Below are positions 21,936 through 33,429 of a stretch of 64,000 nucleotides of DNA, piece after piece. The notes beneath the pieces were generated by a model that worked only from the letters and a program-made list of their open reading frames with translations, was not told where the DNA came from and made no database searches. The translations under genes were made by a program, and so were the position numbers. The stretch comes from Rattus norvegicus. Its lineage: Eukaryota > Chordata > Mammalia > Rodentia > Muridae. The stretch lies in assembly GCF_036323735.1 (NCBI RefSeq), contig NC_086026.1, positions 51,157,539 through 51,221,538 of the forward strand, given 5' to 3'. Positions within the stretch are counted from its first letter, which is position 1. Each line of letters opens with the position of its first letter.

Positions 21936-22110
21936 GGTACTGTAACCGTTGGTACAACTGCCACACAGAGAAATCACCCATACCACTTGTCTAGTGAAAA
22001 GTTTCGTTCGTACAGGATTCTGGCAATAGATCTTTGATGGCATCAGTCATTTAGAAGCTGTGAATTAGACACAACAGATTTCTCGTTAGTTATGTGTTTA
22101 AGCTGAAGAG

Positions 22111-22611
22111 TTGGGAAATAGAAGTGGTGGGTACACAACCCTGGGAATGGGCTCAATGTCCCTGTATAGCTTATGGTTACACTTTACCGCCATGGAAACA
22201 AAGTTAACCATGGATCTATTAATCTATTTATCATTCACTGCACATCTGTTTGGCCACCGTCTATCCTACGTTAGACTTGAAAGGACACCCAGACTGTATA
22301 AACATATCCACAGTTGATGGGATCTAAACTGTTAAGCTGGGGAAAAGGCTTTGTGCACACAGTACCCCAAGTGGGATTCCATGATACCAGAGAACCACTG
22401 GACTAAAAGCCACGACCTAGTTAATCCCCTACTTGTCACAAGAAAGCGCTGCACTCCATTTGTCCATGACACCAAATTCATCCCAGACACGTCGTGGACG
22501 GCAACCATCCTCCCTACACTTCATAAGAGAAGTTTAGTCATGGCCAAGTCTGGATATGAATTCTCCTACAAAGGTTTGCTCGACGCTCCCCACCACAACC
22601 CAATCAGCTAA
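22111..22611 (+). other. interrupted open frame, unidentified
   Basis: Two open stretches (22111-22317 and 22351-22611) are in the same frame, separated by a TGA at 22315-22317 and a TAA near 22333. The second translation has a mixed composition rich in Lys, Pro, Trp and Tyr, unlike the repeat-derived frames of this window, and ends at a normal stop. I do not recognise a family. It could be a chance frame or a decayed gene copy. Confidence 0.2.
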
Positions 22612-22614
22612 TGG

Positions 22615-23185
22615 ACATTTCCGCCACCAACTGATGGAAATTCCGTTGGAAGAAAAATGAAGGCTTCGGTTACCCTTAGTCTTTAGAACCCAAGGCTGTT
22701 ATACAAATAAAAATAGGACACCCAGTCGGTTCTTTTTAACCCTCCAGACACAGGGGTGTCCAGTTCAGAGGCTGAGATGAACAGGTAAGAGGCCGTCTGT
22801 GATCACAGTTCCAGACTATGGTGTTGAAAATGTGATGTTCACTTGTAACTCTCTCTCTGGCAGCTGGATCTTGAGATAGCGGCCGATTCCCCCTCTCCCC
22901 CCCATCTAGACAGAAGCCGCCATGGACAGCCACACTCTCAGAACACTGCCACCTAATCAGGTCATGTCAAAGATGCTCCTCGATGAGAAGACCCAAGTTT
23001 CTCGCACCCTTATTTTGGTTTGGATTTCTGATGACTCACTTCATTTGTGTAGTACTTTGTTGTGGCTTAAGGTTGACATACAATTATGGAGACATCAAAA
23101 ATAGCAGGAAAAAGAAACTCCCATAATGCATCCCTCTAGCAGAAACTTCCTGAGGGCACACTGCATGCTACATTGATATTTTGGT
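22615..23185. other. unique non-coding stretch
   Basis: No gene or clear repeat recognised. Confidence 0.4.
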
Positions 23186-23186
23186 C

Positions 23187-23382
23187 ACCTATTACTAGGT
23201 GACAAACCACCTAATAATACATTGGCTTAAATAACTATTGTGTGTGTGTTTGTGGTTCTGTGAGTCAAGAATTTGGAAGTGGCCCAACCGGATCCATTTG
23301 ACATCTGATGGACTGAAAGATTAAGTCCTTAAAAGGCATCTTTGGTCCCAGGCCTAGAATCCTTTCTCTCTCTCTCTCTCCC

Positions 23383-23417
<35 letters not shown>

Positions 23418-23791
23418 TCCTCTCTCTCTCTCTCTCTTCCTCTCTCTCTCTCTCTCTCTCTCTCTTCCTGTCTCTCTCTCTCTTCCTCTCTCTCTCTCTC
23501 TTCCTCTCTCTCTCTCTCTCTCTTCCTCTCTCTCTCTCTCTCTCTCTTCCTGTCTCTCTCTCTCTCTCTTCCTCTCTCTCTCTCTCTTCCTCTCTCTCTC
23601 TCTCTCTTCCTGTCTCTCTCTCTCTCTCTTCCTCTCTCTCTCTCTCTTCCTCTCTCTCTCTCTCTCTCTCCTGTCTCTCTCTCTCTCTTCCTCTCTCTCT
23701 CTCTCTTCCTCTCTCTCTCTCTCTCTCTTCCTCTCTCTCTCTCTCTTCCTCTCTCTCTCTCTCTCTCTTCCTCTCTCTCTCTCTCTCTCTC

Positions 23792-23865
<74 letters not shown>

Positions 23866-24190
23866 CGCATCTCACTCTCTCCTCTTCCACCTCCCCCTCT
23901 CCACAGGGTGTCTCATCATCCACACTTAGCACTTGGATTCCTTCCAGCCTGGTCTTCCCACCATGGGCCTATTCCTTACATGATGACTACCTTCCTCACA
24001 GTAAATATTTCCAGAAACCCAAGTAGAAGCCTTAGAAGACCTCAGGCATCATCACTCCTGCTGCAACCCACAGATCAAAGTGGGACATTGAGACCAGCCC
24101 AGGCTCAAGGCAAGGGAAAGATTCCACCTTTGCAGATTAAAGCCAGTGAGAGTCACGATGGTGACCATCTAGAAGCAAGTCACCACACCC
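23187..24190 (-). mobile_element. old MLT1-like LTR, reversed, split by a pyrimidine tract
   Basis: The plus reading begins 'attactaggtgacaaaccac' and 'cattggcttaaataactatt', then 'ggttctgtgagtcaagaatt'. This is the reversed 3' end of MLT1-type LTRs. After the CT tract the rest continues with 'gggacattgagaccagccca', 'ggctcaaggcaagggaaag' and 'attccaccttt', matching the reversed 5' half. The family call is from memory. The split arrangement is directly visible. Confidence 0.5.
23361..23858. repeat. 500 bp pyrimidine tract with TTCC punctuation
   Basis: CT dinucleotides are interrupted by 18 TTCC units at intervals of roughly 12-30 bases, with only a handful of G residues. TTCCTG variants at 23547 and 23607, and a CCTG at 23670, lie about 60 bases apart, showing a higher-order repeat. 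Frames of up to 201 codons here (Ser-Leu on plus, Arg-Glu on minus) are artefacts. Confidence 0.96.
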
Positions 24191-24194
24191 AGCA

Positions 24195-24685
24195 CTGGAG
24201 GTCCTGAACCTGCCTCTCTTCTCACAGAAAGAACTAGTGACATAAATGAAAGTGATGGAGGATGTATGCCACGAGACAGAAGTATATGAAGGAACGCCCA
24301 ACCCGGAAATGAGTGCCCATAGGAGGAGGAGCCAATGAAGGGCTTCCTGAGTATGGATTGTTCTATGTAACCCTGGGTGAAGCTTGAGGCTGTGGTGGGA
24401 AAGGGAAGAAGGAAGGCAGCCCTGAAACGGACAAGTGAAATGGGCCGAATGGCCCAGGAAAAAGAGGCTGGAGGAGAACCCACAGCCCAAACCTGAGATC
24501 CTTTCTGTCTGCTACAGGAGACTGAGCTGGTGTGAACCTACACGGCTGACTGTGGGAGGAGGCTTTAACAAAGCACCAACCTTACTGCGGAATATTAGGC
24601 TGTTCTGGATTCTCTTAGGTTCTGTTTGCTTGTTTAGGACTCCCGTGTTCGACTGCATGAGTAAGGCAAGCCCACATCCCTACAC
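24195..24685. other. unique non-coding stretch
   Basis: Two overlapping minus-strand frames of 104 and 117 codons occur, neither recognised. No repeat seen. Confidence 0.4.
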
Positions 24686-24689
24686 CTAG

Positions 24690-24875
24690 GTGGAAGTCAA
24701 AGGACAACCTTGGGTCTCAGCCATGCTTGTTCAGGGCAGTGTCTATTATGGTTTGCTACTGTGTACCCAGGCTTGCTGGCCTTGGGCTTCCGGGGATCCT
24801 CCTGCCTCTGCCTCCCATCTTGCCTTAAGAGTGCAGGGATTATAGATACCTGCTATACTAAGGTCCTTGCACCTG
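24690..24875 (-). mobile_element. B4/B1-like SINE, reversed, diverged
   Basis: Plus reading: 'tggaagtcaaaggacaacct' then 'tgtgtacccaggcttgctgg' and 'gatcctcctgcctctgcctc', then 'gtgcagggattatagatacc'. This is the antisense B1-like arm, preceded by the B4 3' region; the tRNA-like head is lost. Confidence 0.65.
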
Positions 24876-25084
24876 TCTGCAAGGACCCATTGACCCATTT
24901 GCCCACTGACCCATTTCTCCACTCCTCAAACTTCTTACTCTTAATTGTCCTCAATAATTTCTTAGTTGCAGAGAAACTTAATTCAATGTGTATTAACAAC
25001 ATTTCAAAAGTTAGGAAATACAATATAAATGCATACATGCATATATTCCAAACTTTAATTTTATTTATATAAATAATATATTTA

Positions 25085-25150
25085 TATCGCATTTTTAAAT
25101 AGAAATGTATTTTATATAACTAAAATTATATATATATATATAATTATTTG
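25085..25150. repeat. AT-rich tract with (TA)n core
   Basis: A/T-only text with a TA dinucleotide run near 25128-25143. Confidence 0.85.
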
Positions 25151-25290
25151 GAAATGTTTGTTAAGATAGGATATCAAATCACCTTAAACTAGAAAAGTAT
25201 TTCTTTACATATTTTCATCAACAGATAACATTGTTTTTTTTTCTTTTATTATTGCCAATTTGTTAAGTTGTATTGGAAGGCTGTAATACA

Positions 25291-25291
<1 letters not shown>

Positions 25292-25339
<48 letters not shown>
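25292..25339. repeat. (CA)24 microsatellite
   Basis: A pure CA run of about 48 bases on the plus strand. Confidence 0.97.
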
Positions 25340-25341
<2 letters not shown>

Positions 25342-25439
25342 ATTTAATATTTAATCGGTTAGTAAATCTAACCTGTGGTTGGTTGGTACTTCTCTCTGCC
25401 ATTGTCTGCTCTTAGATGCTGCCTGTAAATTCTTTGACC

Positions 25440-25770
25440 AGTGGCTTAGTATAGAAAGAAAGAAAGGCAAAGGGTTATAACTGTATCAGAGCCCAAGACT
25501 GAGTTCAATTCCAATTAAATAGGTGAAGAGGGTGAGTAGGGGCCTTTTTTATTCATGATAACTCGTTGGCTCCCTCCTTTAATGTATTTAATGATCCTGT
25601 GAGCTTAATGACTACTGCAATTAAGTCACCCTGCTTAAGCGCAGTGAATTACATTATGCTTGTTAGTGGTCGCCTTTGATAAAGGACAATAGCAAGGTTC
25701 TCTTTTACATCATAAGTCATTTTCGATATTGCTTTTCTCTGTCTGTCCTCCCCCCCACCTTGATTGATTA
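25440..25770. promoter_or_regulatory. candidate conserved enhancer-like block
   Basis: Repeat-free, AT-rich sequence dense in developmental factor words: 'ttccaattaaat' near 25510, 'tgcaattaagtc' near 25617, 'gtgaattacattatg' near 25645. A TCF/LEF-like CCTTTGAT at 25673-25680 lies four bases from a SOX-like ACAATAG at 25686-25692. The texture resembles known conserved non-coding elements. Conservation itself is not tested, so this is an inference. Confidence 0.3.
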
Positions 25771-25774
25771 CCTA

Positions 25775-26620
25775 GCACTCTGAAGAAGTGCTACAGAAGG
25801 GAACTTAGAGCTGGCGTTGTTCTTCTAGGGTCTGACAACCGCACAGGCTGGGGAGATGGACTTTTGATGGGCCAGCCTAACCGTGGAGGTGGGGATGAGG
25901 GTAGTTCATCCAATTTAATCAAGAATTAAGTTAGGTAAGATGTACGGGAGGAAAATATTAGGACCCTCCCTCCTCTCTCCCTTTCAGATTGGATGGGCAA
26001 TCAACAAATACCAAGCCTCCACAAGGAAGGTTAGAAGTATCTTCTCATCCAGAAAAACCAAGGAGAAGCAGGCCCAGGGCATGCCTGGTTGTGTCTGCAT
26101 AACTTTACTAAGTAAATGGTTCGATGTAGAGGCTGCAATACAGCTGCGAGCTACCGGCTTCTGCCACTCCCAGTACCAATGCCCTGTCCTTCAGCTTCAA
26201 GCTGCTGCCTTACCTTCCTGTGACCTGATACGACTTTGCCTATTTGTTCTGTTAGCTGTACCTCAGGTTAGCCCGTTGTCTAAACCTATTGCTCCTTGGG
26301 AATGGTAACAAGGGTGAGATAGCTCACACTTCATGGTGTGTTCTGTTTACACCTAATGTCATATACAAGAGTCTCTAGACCTCTGGATACCATCATGCCT
26401 CAGCGTCAACAGTTGCCCGATTAGTTTTCGGCAAGAACATTAAGTGAGAGTCCTGATTAATCATGTCAGCCAAAACATGAAGTCCACCAGACTGTTCTAT
26501 ATTGGTGACATTTCGGTGATCACTCTAGAAGGTAATTTCTACAAGTTCATAAAATGTCCTTACACAAATTATAAATATTAAAAATGAGTATCACGGGTTA
26601 AAATTAAATTGATCCAAGAA
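25775..26620. other. unique non-coding stretch
   Basis: No repeat recognised. The plus frame 25940-26308 (122 codons) is unrecognised and lacks supporting signals. Confidence 0.4.
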
Positions 26621-26625
26621 TACCT

Positions 26626-26690
26626 TTAAAAAACAAAACAAAACAAACAACAACAACAACAACAAAACAACAAAAACCAAAGCAAATGAA
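26626..26690. repeat. (CAA)n/(CAAAA)n tract
   Basis: A-rich text with CAA and CAAAA units, typical of a short A-rich simple repeat. Confidence 0.9.
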
Positions 26691-26694
26691 GTCA

Positions 26695-27535
26695 ACTGAA
26701 GGGATTCCAAACAGTGGCCATTTGACATCAAAGTGGCTACTTTGTATTAAAGTCACAGTCCTGGTGAGAGTCAAGGCTTGAGGCAATGCATCTAAACTGA
26801 GGAAGAGCGCAAAAGTTAAACTAAAAAGTCAGTCCTGGGGCACACACGCTTGCAGGAAGAGACAGGCTTTCTTCCTGGAGTGCTCAAGAAAAGCTCCAGA
26901 GAAACAAGAAAAGAAAGGCTCACAAAAATGGACTTACAACCTCCATTCCAGCCAAGCAGAGAAAGGGAGAAAAGAAGCCATAGGCTAACGAAGGAAGATC
27001 CCTGGGCATGGAGAATGGTGGGTTGTCGGGGAAGCAGGTCTGCGTTCTCAAGGGCATTGATTCACTCTCCGGGAAGCCAGTAAATAACACAACGGAGTCT
27101 TGGAGTCTTTATGCATCGTTGCAGACATGTTGGGTGCCTGCCTTACTTGTTGAAACACTGAAAACCACAGCACACTCCACAAACCCCCGTCAAAGGCTTG
27201 TACATACTGTTTTAAACAACTGTAATCCCTCATCGTCGGATAGAGCCTTTCAATTTACAAAGCCTTTCTCTGTGGCTTATCTCCTTTGCTCTTCACAGCC
27301 ACATTAGGAGACAAGCGGGACTGCCACCATTTCAAGGAAACTTACTATTTTTTTTTTAATCTAATAAATCAACCCTGGTTACCTCCCTATCGAGGGACAG
27401 TTGTGTTGTTAAGACCTCCAAAGTCCAGAGCTGTCCTTGACCCAGGGTATATCCAAACCCCCGTTCCCTCTTTGCCTGTGTCTCCCACTCTCCTTAGATG
27501 GTGGAGTGAGGAGGAGTCTGTTTAGATTACCTTTG
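26695..27535. other. unique non-coding stretch, possible MIR trace
   Basis: No gene seen. At about 27260-27340 weak MIR-like antisense text occurs ('ttacaaagcctttctctgtg'). A T-run lies at 27351-27358. Confidence 0.35.
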
Positions 27536-27539
27536 AGCT

Positions 27540-27960
27540 CATCAAAGCAATTGTCTCTTTTCAAAGGGCTTTCACACTTCATTTGTCCTTACAACTTTTC
27601 AGGTAATTCAGACAAATTGAAAACTTTACTTTAGTCTAAATGCACTGAAGGCAGAATGGGAGCAGAGGGGGTGGGCACGGCTAATTGACTCAGCCTCAGA
27701 CTCGCTCTGTGTTAGGGATTTGGGCAGGAAAGAGCTTCCGAGACACACAGAGCACAGTATCGCTTTCCCCGCCAGGTTGTCAGACTCCTGGAACATAAAA
27801 ATCTCCTTTTATGAATTGCATTTTTGTCGCAACTCTTTTACAACCAAAAGCCCTTTTCCATGAGGGGGAAAAACAAAAAACAAAAAACCCAGCTCATATG
27901 GTTTCAAGTAATCCTGCTATTTCCCAAATCAAATATGGCTGCCAAGTAATACCACAAAAA
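27540..27960. promoter_or_regulatory. AT-rich candidate conserved block
   Basis: Repeat-free, with words such as 'atcaaagcaattgtctcttt', 'ggtaattcagacaaattgaa' and 'ggctaattgactcagc'. These include SOX-like (CAATTGT), TCF-like (ATCAAAG) and homeodomain-like motifs within 150 bases. Enhancer role is inference only. Confidence 0.22.
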
Positions 27961-27964
27961 CTAA

Positions 27965-29930
27965 ATAGATGACATCTGGAAGGGAGAATTGAAAGCCCAC
28001 GGTTTCATTACCCCCACCTGTGTCTTTACAGGCAGCAACAAAGGGAGAGGTGAAGCAGACGGAGAGCCCTAAAACCTTCTTTGGAGAAACACAAGAAGGA
28101 GCAGTCACTATGGACCTCATGAGTTCAGGATTGCCCTGACTGGCAGAGAGCGCTTCAGATGGGAAGCGTCAGAAGACTGCATGTTAAGCAGACGAGTGCA
28201 GTCTGTCCTTATAGCTATTTATCTCCCCTAAACCACAAATCCTGTTCGTCAAATCATCAAGCCAGCTGTGGGCTTGAGCTGAGATTTAATGAACAGATAA
28301 ATCAGTGATGCTTACTGAGTACCTCTGGTGTTTCCAGAGCTGTAGAAAAGGTAGCACAGTGTAACATACGCAAATCATTTCCTGTTTCTTACTCTGGGAT
28401 GCCCCCCACCACCACCACCTGAGACATCTAGATACTGATAGCGTGGGCTTTGCCAGCCTGACAGAATCATCGAGAAGCTCCAATAAGGTAACACACGTGG
28501 AGAGGATTTATAAGCAGTAAATGCTAAAGAAATGCCAAGTATCATGGTTACCCAAGGAAGCTTTGCCTCTGACCCTCTTGTACAAGGAGCTTAAAGCATA
28601 AACATATCAGATTTAAGTACCAGTATAAGAGTTAAATTATGGGAAAGATAACACTACCAGTGATTTGACAAGATAATGTGTAATTACTCTGCAAGGGGAG
28701 GGGAGGGACTTTGAGATTTATGGCCTTAAAACAGGTAGCAACCTCAGTGAGATAGAGCAGTGTATACAGAAGACATCCTGGATCCGATCTGGAGGCCGGC
28801 TCAGCCCATTTTCTGATGATATAATGGAACCACAGAGCTTGGGGAGTGTAGAAAACCACAAATGATCTGGCTCGTGGTTCTGGAGGTTTGAAAGTCCAAG
28901 AGCTGGGGATGACCTTATTGCTGGGTCGTAACATGGTGAAGGGCACCACAAGATAGGTCTCTCTTTCTTACTTGTAGAACCAGCCGTACTGTTAGTCTCT
29001 TGAGCTCAGTAAATCTCCATGGCTCACTTCCAAAGACTGTTGCCACGTGACTTTGCTGGTTACAGTGTAGGCACTTTTGAGGGTCACATTCGGACAACAG
29101 AAGGGAGGTGAGTAGGATGAATAACAAGTACCATAGGCTATCCTTGAAGCCAACGGAAGTCCTGACCTGAGCCGGGAAAAGGCATGAGGAGGTAGGATTC
29201 AAACACCTTGAAGCCTACTGGTCGAGGGCATCTGAGATCAGAAATTCTTTATAGTCAGAACATGGTAGGATTGGTGGGGAATGGGGAGACCATCATATCC
29301 TATAGATCCAGGTTGGAATCATCTGGGGCACTACATACAGTCCAAGGCCACCTAGACTCTTTACACTTCAACACTATACTCTTTGCATTGATACTTGCCA
29401 TGGTTGTTAGAGCTTTAGGGTTCCTAGAGAATAGGGCTGTCTAGGTGCATTCCACCCCTCAAGTGATGGTAGGGTACACCAGTTAGCGGACCAAGTGGGG
29501 AGCACATAAGAAAACAGGAGATATGTCTCATCTCAAAAACCATTCCTTTAGCTGTGGCTATGCCAAGAAAGTCTTTTTCTGTAGGAGGATCTACTCTGCT
29601 GGGCCCCGGGGAAGAAGTGCAAGGCTGAGGAGTAGATTTGGATTCGTTAAAGCAAGGAAATAAGAGAGTTGTCAGTCCCCTGCTCCTTCATTCATAGATG
29701 CCGCTCCCCCAAAATTCAAGCCATAGAATCCCATCCACTCACTCTGTTGGCTCACATTATGAATCACTAGACAGCTCAGAACTCAGTCTAAACACCAGCA
29801 CACATAGATGCTTGGGAAATAGGTCCCTGCTTCTCCCTCCTTGTCAGTTATCTACAGTGCAGAAGACATGAGCCAACCGATTCTCAAATTCCCCAGCCCC
29901 TGGGCCCTTCACTCTTCCATTTCACCTTTT
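27965..29930. other. unique non-coding stretch
   Basis: No confident repeat or gene. Text at about 28490-28545 faintly resembles a MIR or L2 3' end. Overlapping minus frames at 28632-28951 are about 77-105 codons and unrecognised. Confidence 0.4.
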
Positions 29931-29934
29931 TCTG

Positions 29935-30160
29935 TTTCTTAAGACTTAAATCCTAGCTGCTACTTCCTCTATGAAGTCATGCTGCTGTCCCAACCCTCCT
30001 GGCTGCTGTCCCAACCCTCCTGGCATCCCCATCTCTGAATGCTTAGCACACTCATGGGGACTTTGATTCTAGTCCCCTGCATCATGCCTTTAAATTCCGC
30101 ACAGAATATGGGTATAGCATAACTACCTTCAAAATGCATATTTAAGGAATTAATTCCAGT
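29935..30160 (+). mobile_element. L2 LINE fragment
   Basis: Matches the L2 3' portion: 'aaatcctagctgctacttcc' with 'tctatgaagtcatgctg' (the tail-side Cys/Pro-coding region), then 'atgcttagcacactcatggg' and a 'gaatatgggtatagcat' end. Old and diverged. A 21-base tandem duplication sits inside it. Confidence 0.5.
29981..30022. repeat. 21 bp perfect tandem duplication
   Basis: Two adjacent identical copies of a 21-base unit beginning gctgctgtcccaaccctcct, with boundaries at 30001/30002. Perfect identity within an old L2 background indicates a recent local event. Confidence 0.95.
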
Positions 30161-30292
30161 TACAAAGGATGAGAGAGTAGGTGTGGTAAGAAACACAGCT
30201 GAAAACTTATCTTTGGGATTATCTACTTGGTGTAGAAATATTTTTGTCTCCCAAACAGCACAACTAGAGACGCTTCAATAGCAAAAAAAAAA

Positions 30293-30445
30293 GGGGGGGG
30301 CCAGAAAGATGCCTCTGTGGGTAAAGGAACTTGCCACCAAGGCTGGGGTCCTGAGTTCAGTCCCTGGTGAAGGGACTGAAACAGGGAGAAGGAAAGAATG
30401 TATTCCTAAAACTTGTCCGTCTGCTGACCTCTACAGGTATGCTGT

Positions 30446-30495
<50 letters not shown>

Positions 30496-30556
30496 CATGT
30501 GTGTGTGCAGCATGTGTGCACACAAATAAATAAGTAAATAAGTAATTAAGTAAATA
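30293..30556 (+). mobile_element. B3-type SINE with expanded GT tract
   Basis: Head 'ccagaaagatgcctctgtgg' then 'taaaggaacttgccaccaag' and 'tcctgagttcagtccctgg', body 'cgtctgctgacctctacagg', and an 'aaataaataagtaaataag' tail. A GT run at 30446-30493 replaces the usual short CA/GT zone near the tail. Confidence 0.8.
30446..30493. repeat. (GT)n microsatellite in a SINE tail
   Basis: A pure GT run of about 47 bases lying within the B3-like SINE. Confidence 0.97.
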
Positions 30557-30949
30557 AACCCATCTTTAAAAATGACTGGTAGGAATGGTAGACATAACTG
30601 TAAAAGGAAAAGAGTAGAAGAGTTCATGCTTGAGTTCTTAACAGCACAGGGCAGGATGGAAGCCTTTGTCTCTCCCAGTGAGGAAAACTGGTCATGGGAA
30701 TGAGATTTACCTAAGGCATCATCTAGCACGCAAGCTAGATGGAGGCTTTCGACAAATGAGATTAACCCTCTTCCAGCTCAGTCTCGCTCCTCTTTTCTGA
30801 AACGAAGTCTGACGCAGGTCTTGTTGCTTCCCCCTCTGAGCCATCTCCCAGGTCTAGACCATTCTCCATCTCTACTATGACAAGTATATCTCCTCTCCAT
30901 GTCTCAGGCCTGTCCTCTTCTTTAATGACCCTTGTCTAGGCTGGCAGTG

Positions 30950-31250
30950 GCTTCATAAGATGCTCACCTGAGCATGTCATTCCTTGGTTTATTATGTTGT
31001 AAAATCACCCCACTTCCATTACCTTAACATGGCTTTCTAGCTTGACCACAAACTTCCTATCCAACTTATTTTCTCCTGGTGGCCTCTCACATCCCACTCT
31101 CTAGACATATGTAACTGCAACTGCATAAAAACACAAAACGTACCTTTCCAATGTGGCCTTGAGTTTCCTGTCTTCTCTCCATGACTTGCTGATTCTCCCA
31201 CCCACCCTCCCAAAGACCAGCTTAAACCACCCTACAGGTTCCTTCTGGAC
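30950..31250 (+). mobile_element. L2 LINE fragment interrupted by a B2
   Basis: L2 ORF2-end text: 'gagcatgtcattccttggtt', 'cttccattaccttaacatgg', then 'gtggcctctcacatcccact' and 'tttccaatgtggccttgag'. Similar text resumes after the B2 at about 31455 ('tcttctagaagcttttttca'), implying that the B2 landed in the L2. Confidence 0.5.
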
Positions 31251-31452
31251 TGGAGCCGAAGAGATGGCTCAGTAGTTAAGAGCACTGGTTGCTTTTCTAG
31301 AGGACCAGGTTCAGTTCTCAACACTCATGTAGCAGTTCCCAACCGTCTGTAATTTCAATACAAGAGGATACAACACTGTCTTATGGCCTCTGGGTACCAG
31401 ACATACGTGCAGGTAAAACACCAATACACATAAAAATAATTTTGAAAATAGT
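31251..31452 (+). mobile_element. B2-type SINE
   Basis: Clear B2 layout: 'gaagagatggctcagtagtt' and 'aagagcactggttgcttttc' (tRNA-derived head with A-box), 'aggaccaggttcagttctca' (B-box), 'accgtctgtaatttcaatac', and an 'acacataaaaataat' tail. It is the best-preserved B2 of the window. Confidence 0.9.
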
Positions 31453-31611
31453 AATAAAGTCTCTTCTTCTAGAAGCTTTTTTCAACCATTGCCCTTGCTC
31501 GGTGCTCCAGGTCCTTCCTCAGTTTCCTCACAGAGGAACCACAATGGCGTGCATACCTTCTGTGTCTCCTCCCTAGTCTGACGCCCTGCAGCGGTGGAGA
31601 CCAGACGTGCA

Positions 31612-31612
<1 letters not shown>

Positions 31613-31661
<49 letters not shown>
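31613..31661. repeat. (GT)n microsatellite
   Basis: A pure GT run of about 48 bases. Confidence 0.97.
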
Positions 31662-31663
<2 letters not shown>

Positions 31664-31689
31664 TGAGTCGAAGTCATTCAAACCTCAGT

Positions 31690-33060
31690 CTTTCCCCCTG
31701 AGCTCTGCGGCAGCTGTATCTGCCTTCCGTGGGTTTCATCCTAGCACATCGGAAGGAATGAGAGACTGGGAGAAAGGAAGCAGTTGAGACAAACGCTGAA
31801 CACAGACAATGGAAATATCTCTAGAATGAACCCAGTGCTTCACTGGCTGTCCTTTCCCTCTTCCCCGGCATCTCATCCTACCTGCTTGTCCTCTGTAAAA
31901 TATCTCTCAGATCTGCTCCCATTCTCACACCATCATTAAGCAGAGTCTGACTAGACTATGTCTGACCTGGGACAAGCAGGAAGAATCCCCTTGACCTATG
32001 ACCCTGAATGTTCCCTCAGGTTTATGACTTCACCCAACTCTGTGAGCTGATATAGAGCATTTGTTCTCTGCTAGGTCTTCCTAACGTCGCCATAGCAACT
32101 TGAAGGCAATTTTTGAGCTATAATCCAGATGGAGTGCTTAGTCCTACCTCTACTACACACAGAGATAACTTTGGTCAAGAGGTTTCCCATCTCTGGGTCT
32201 CGGTGCCTTGGAAAACATACTTGGAGAATAAGTTCTGTTGTCCTACCTTCTCCCAGCCCAGATGTTCCCCAAGGAACAATATTTGAGTTCCTGAGTCCTG
32301 CCCGTCTCGTTTCCCCATTGGCTCGCTTTCCCTCCTCTCCTTTGTCCATCCAACCCCATACCAAGCCTGACCACAGCCCAACATACTCTTAGAATATATT
32401 CCATTATTAGTTTTATGGCAAATCCCCTCCCGCAGGGAGAAAGGCTAAGTACAAAAGATGCACCCTGTCCATTGTCCTCCAGAGCCTCTCTATGTGGAGA
32501 ATGGCCTATTCAGAGGAGCCCAAGTGCTTTGGTGTTGAATTCGCCAAAGTAACATGCACCAGGTTTTAATTTAGGTCTCCAGGCCCCTGCACATGAGATC
32601 TATAAATGAGACGTGTTGCTACAATCAGTCCCATTGGGAGAGGCTGGTCGTAGACTGAGAACAGCTGTAGCACATTGATCCAACAAAGTCGGCTTCTGAA
32701 TCAGATATGAGTTATTGGTTCAGTCTCAAGGCTGTGGATATGATCTCCCTGCAGGCACTCATATGGCCTTTGCAGAAACGAAAATATTTCCCCTCCCCAC
32801 GATGCTGGGTTTGGATAACAATGGGCTTTGGTTCTGCCTATTCTCTTAGGTCTTTGAGTCCTTTCTCTTTGTTCTTATTTTTCCGTGAGGCTCCAGAACT
32901 GCTCTACCTGGGCGGATGAAGCTAATGTCTCCCGTGAAGCACTGCAAAAGCATGGAAGCCACGGCTGTATGTCGAGACACATGGGAAGATCGGAAGAAAA
33001 TCTCAGGGTCAACTTTTTCATGTTTATTTTTGAAAGAGTATCTGTGCTTGCATTTGCGTG
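31690..33060. other. unique non-coding stretch, possible MIR
   Basis: No gene recognised. At 32130-32230 the text resembles a plus-strand MIR ('actttggtcaagaggtttcc', then 'catctctgggtctcggtgcc'). The minus-strand frames at 32071-32392 are under 100 codons and unrecognised. Confidence 0.4.
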
Positions 33061-33069
33061 CATGAGCAC

Positions 33070-33425
33070 GTACGCACGCACGCGCGTGCGTGTGTGTGTG
33101 TGTGTGTGTGTTGCATGTGTGAGTGTGTGTGTGTGTGTGTGTGAGACACACATGTACATGAATGTGCACATTTGTGAGCATGCACTTGGACATGGCAACT
33201 TGAATGTCCTCCTCTGTGGCTCTCTGCCTCATTGCTCTCAGATAGATCTCTCACTGGATAGAACTCTCACCATTGCAGCTAAGCAGACTGGCCTAGTCGG
33301 ACTCTCAATGTTTGTCTGCACATCCATGTCCAGCTTTTAACATGGATGTTGCTGATTCAAACTTGTGGTCTTCGTGTGTGCACAGTAAGCACTCTTACCT
33401 ACCTGAGCTGTTTTTCCAACTCTTC
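33070..33425 (-). mobile_element. B4-type SINE, reversed, with GT/CG lead
   Basis: An alternating CG/GT lead (33070-33142), then 'acttggacatggcaacttga', a B1-like antisense arm and the reversed head 'tgctgattcaaacttgtggt' with 'cttacctacctgagctg'. Diverged but in the usual order. Confidence 0.6.
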
Positions 33426-33429
33426 ACCA

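Noticed and set aside
23265..23932. Frames of 192-201 codons made of Arg-Glu or Ser-Leu strings
   Set aside because: They are exact translations of the CT/GA microsatellite at 23361-23858 and have no independent sequence.
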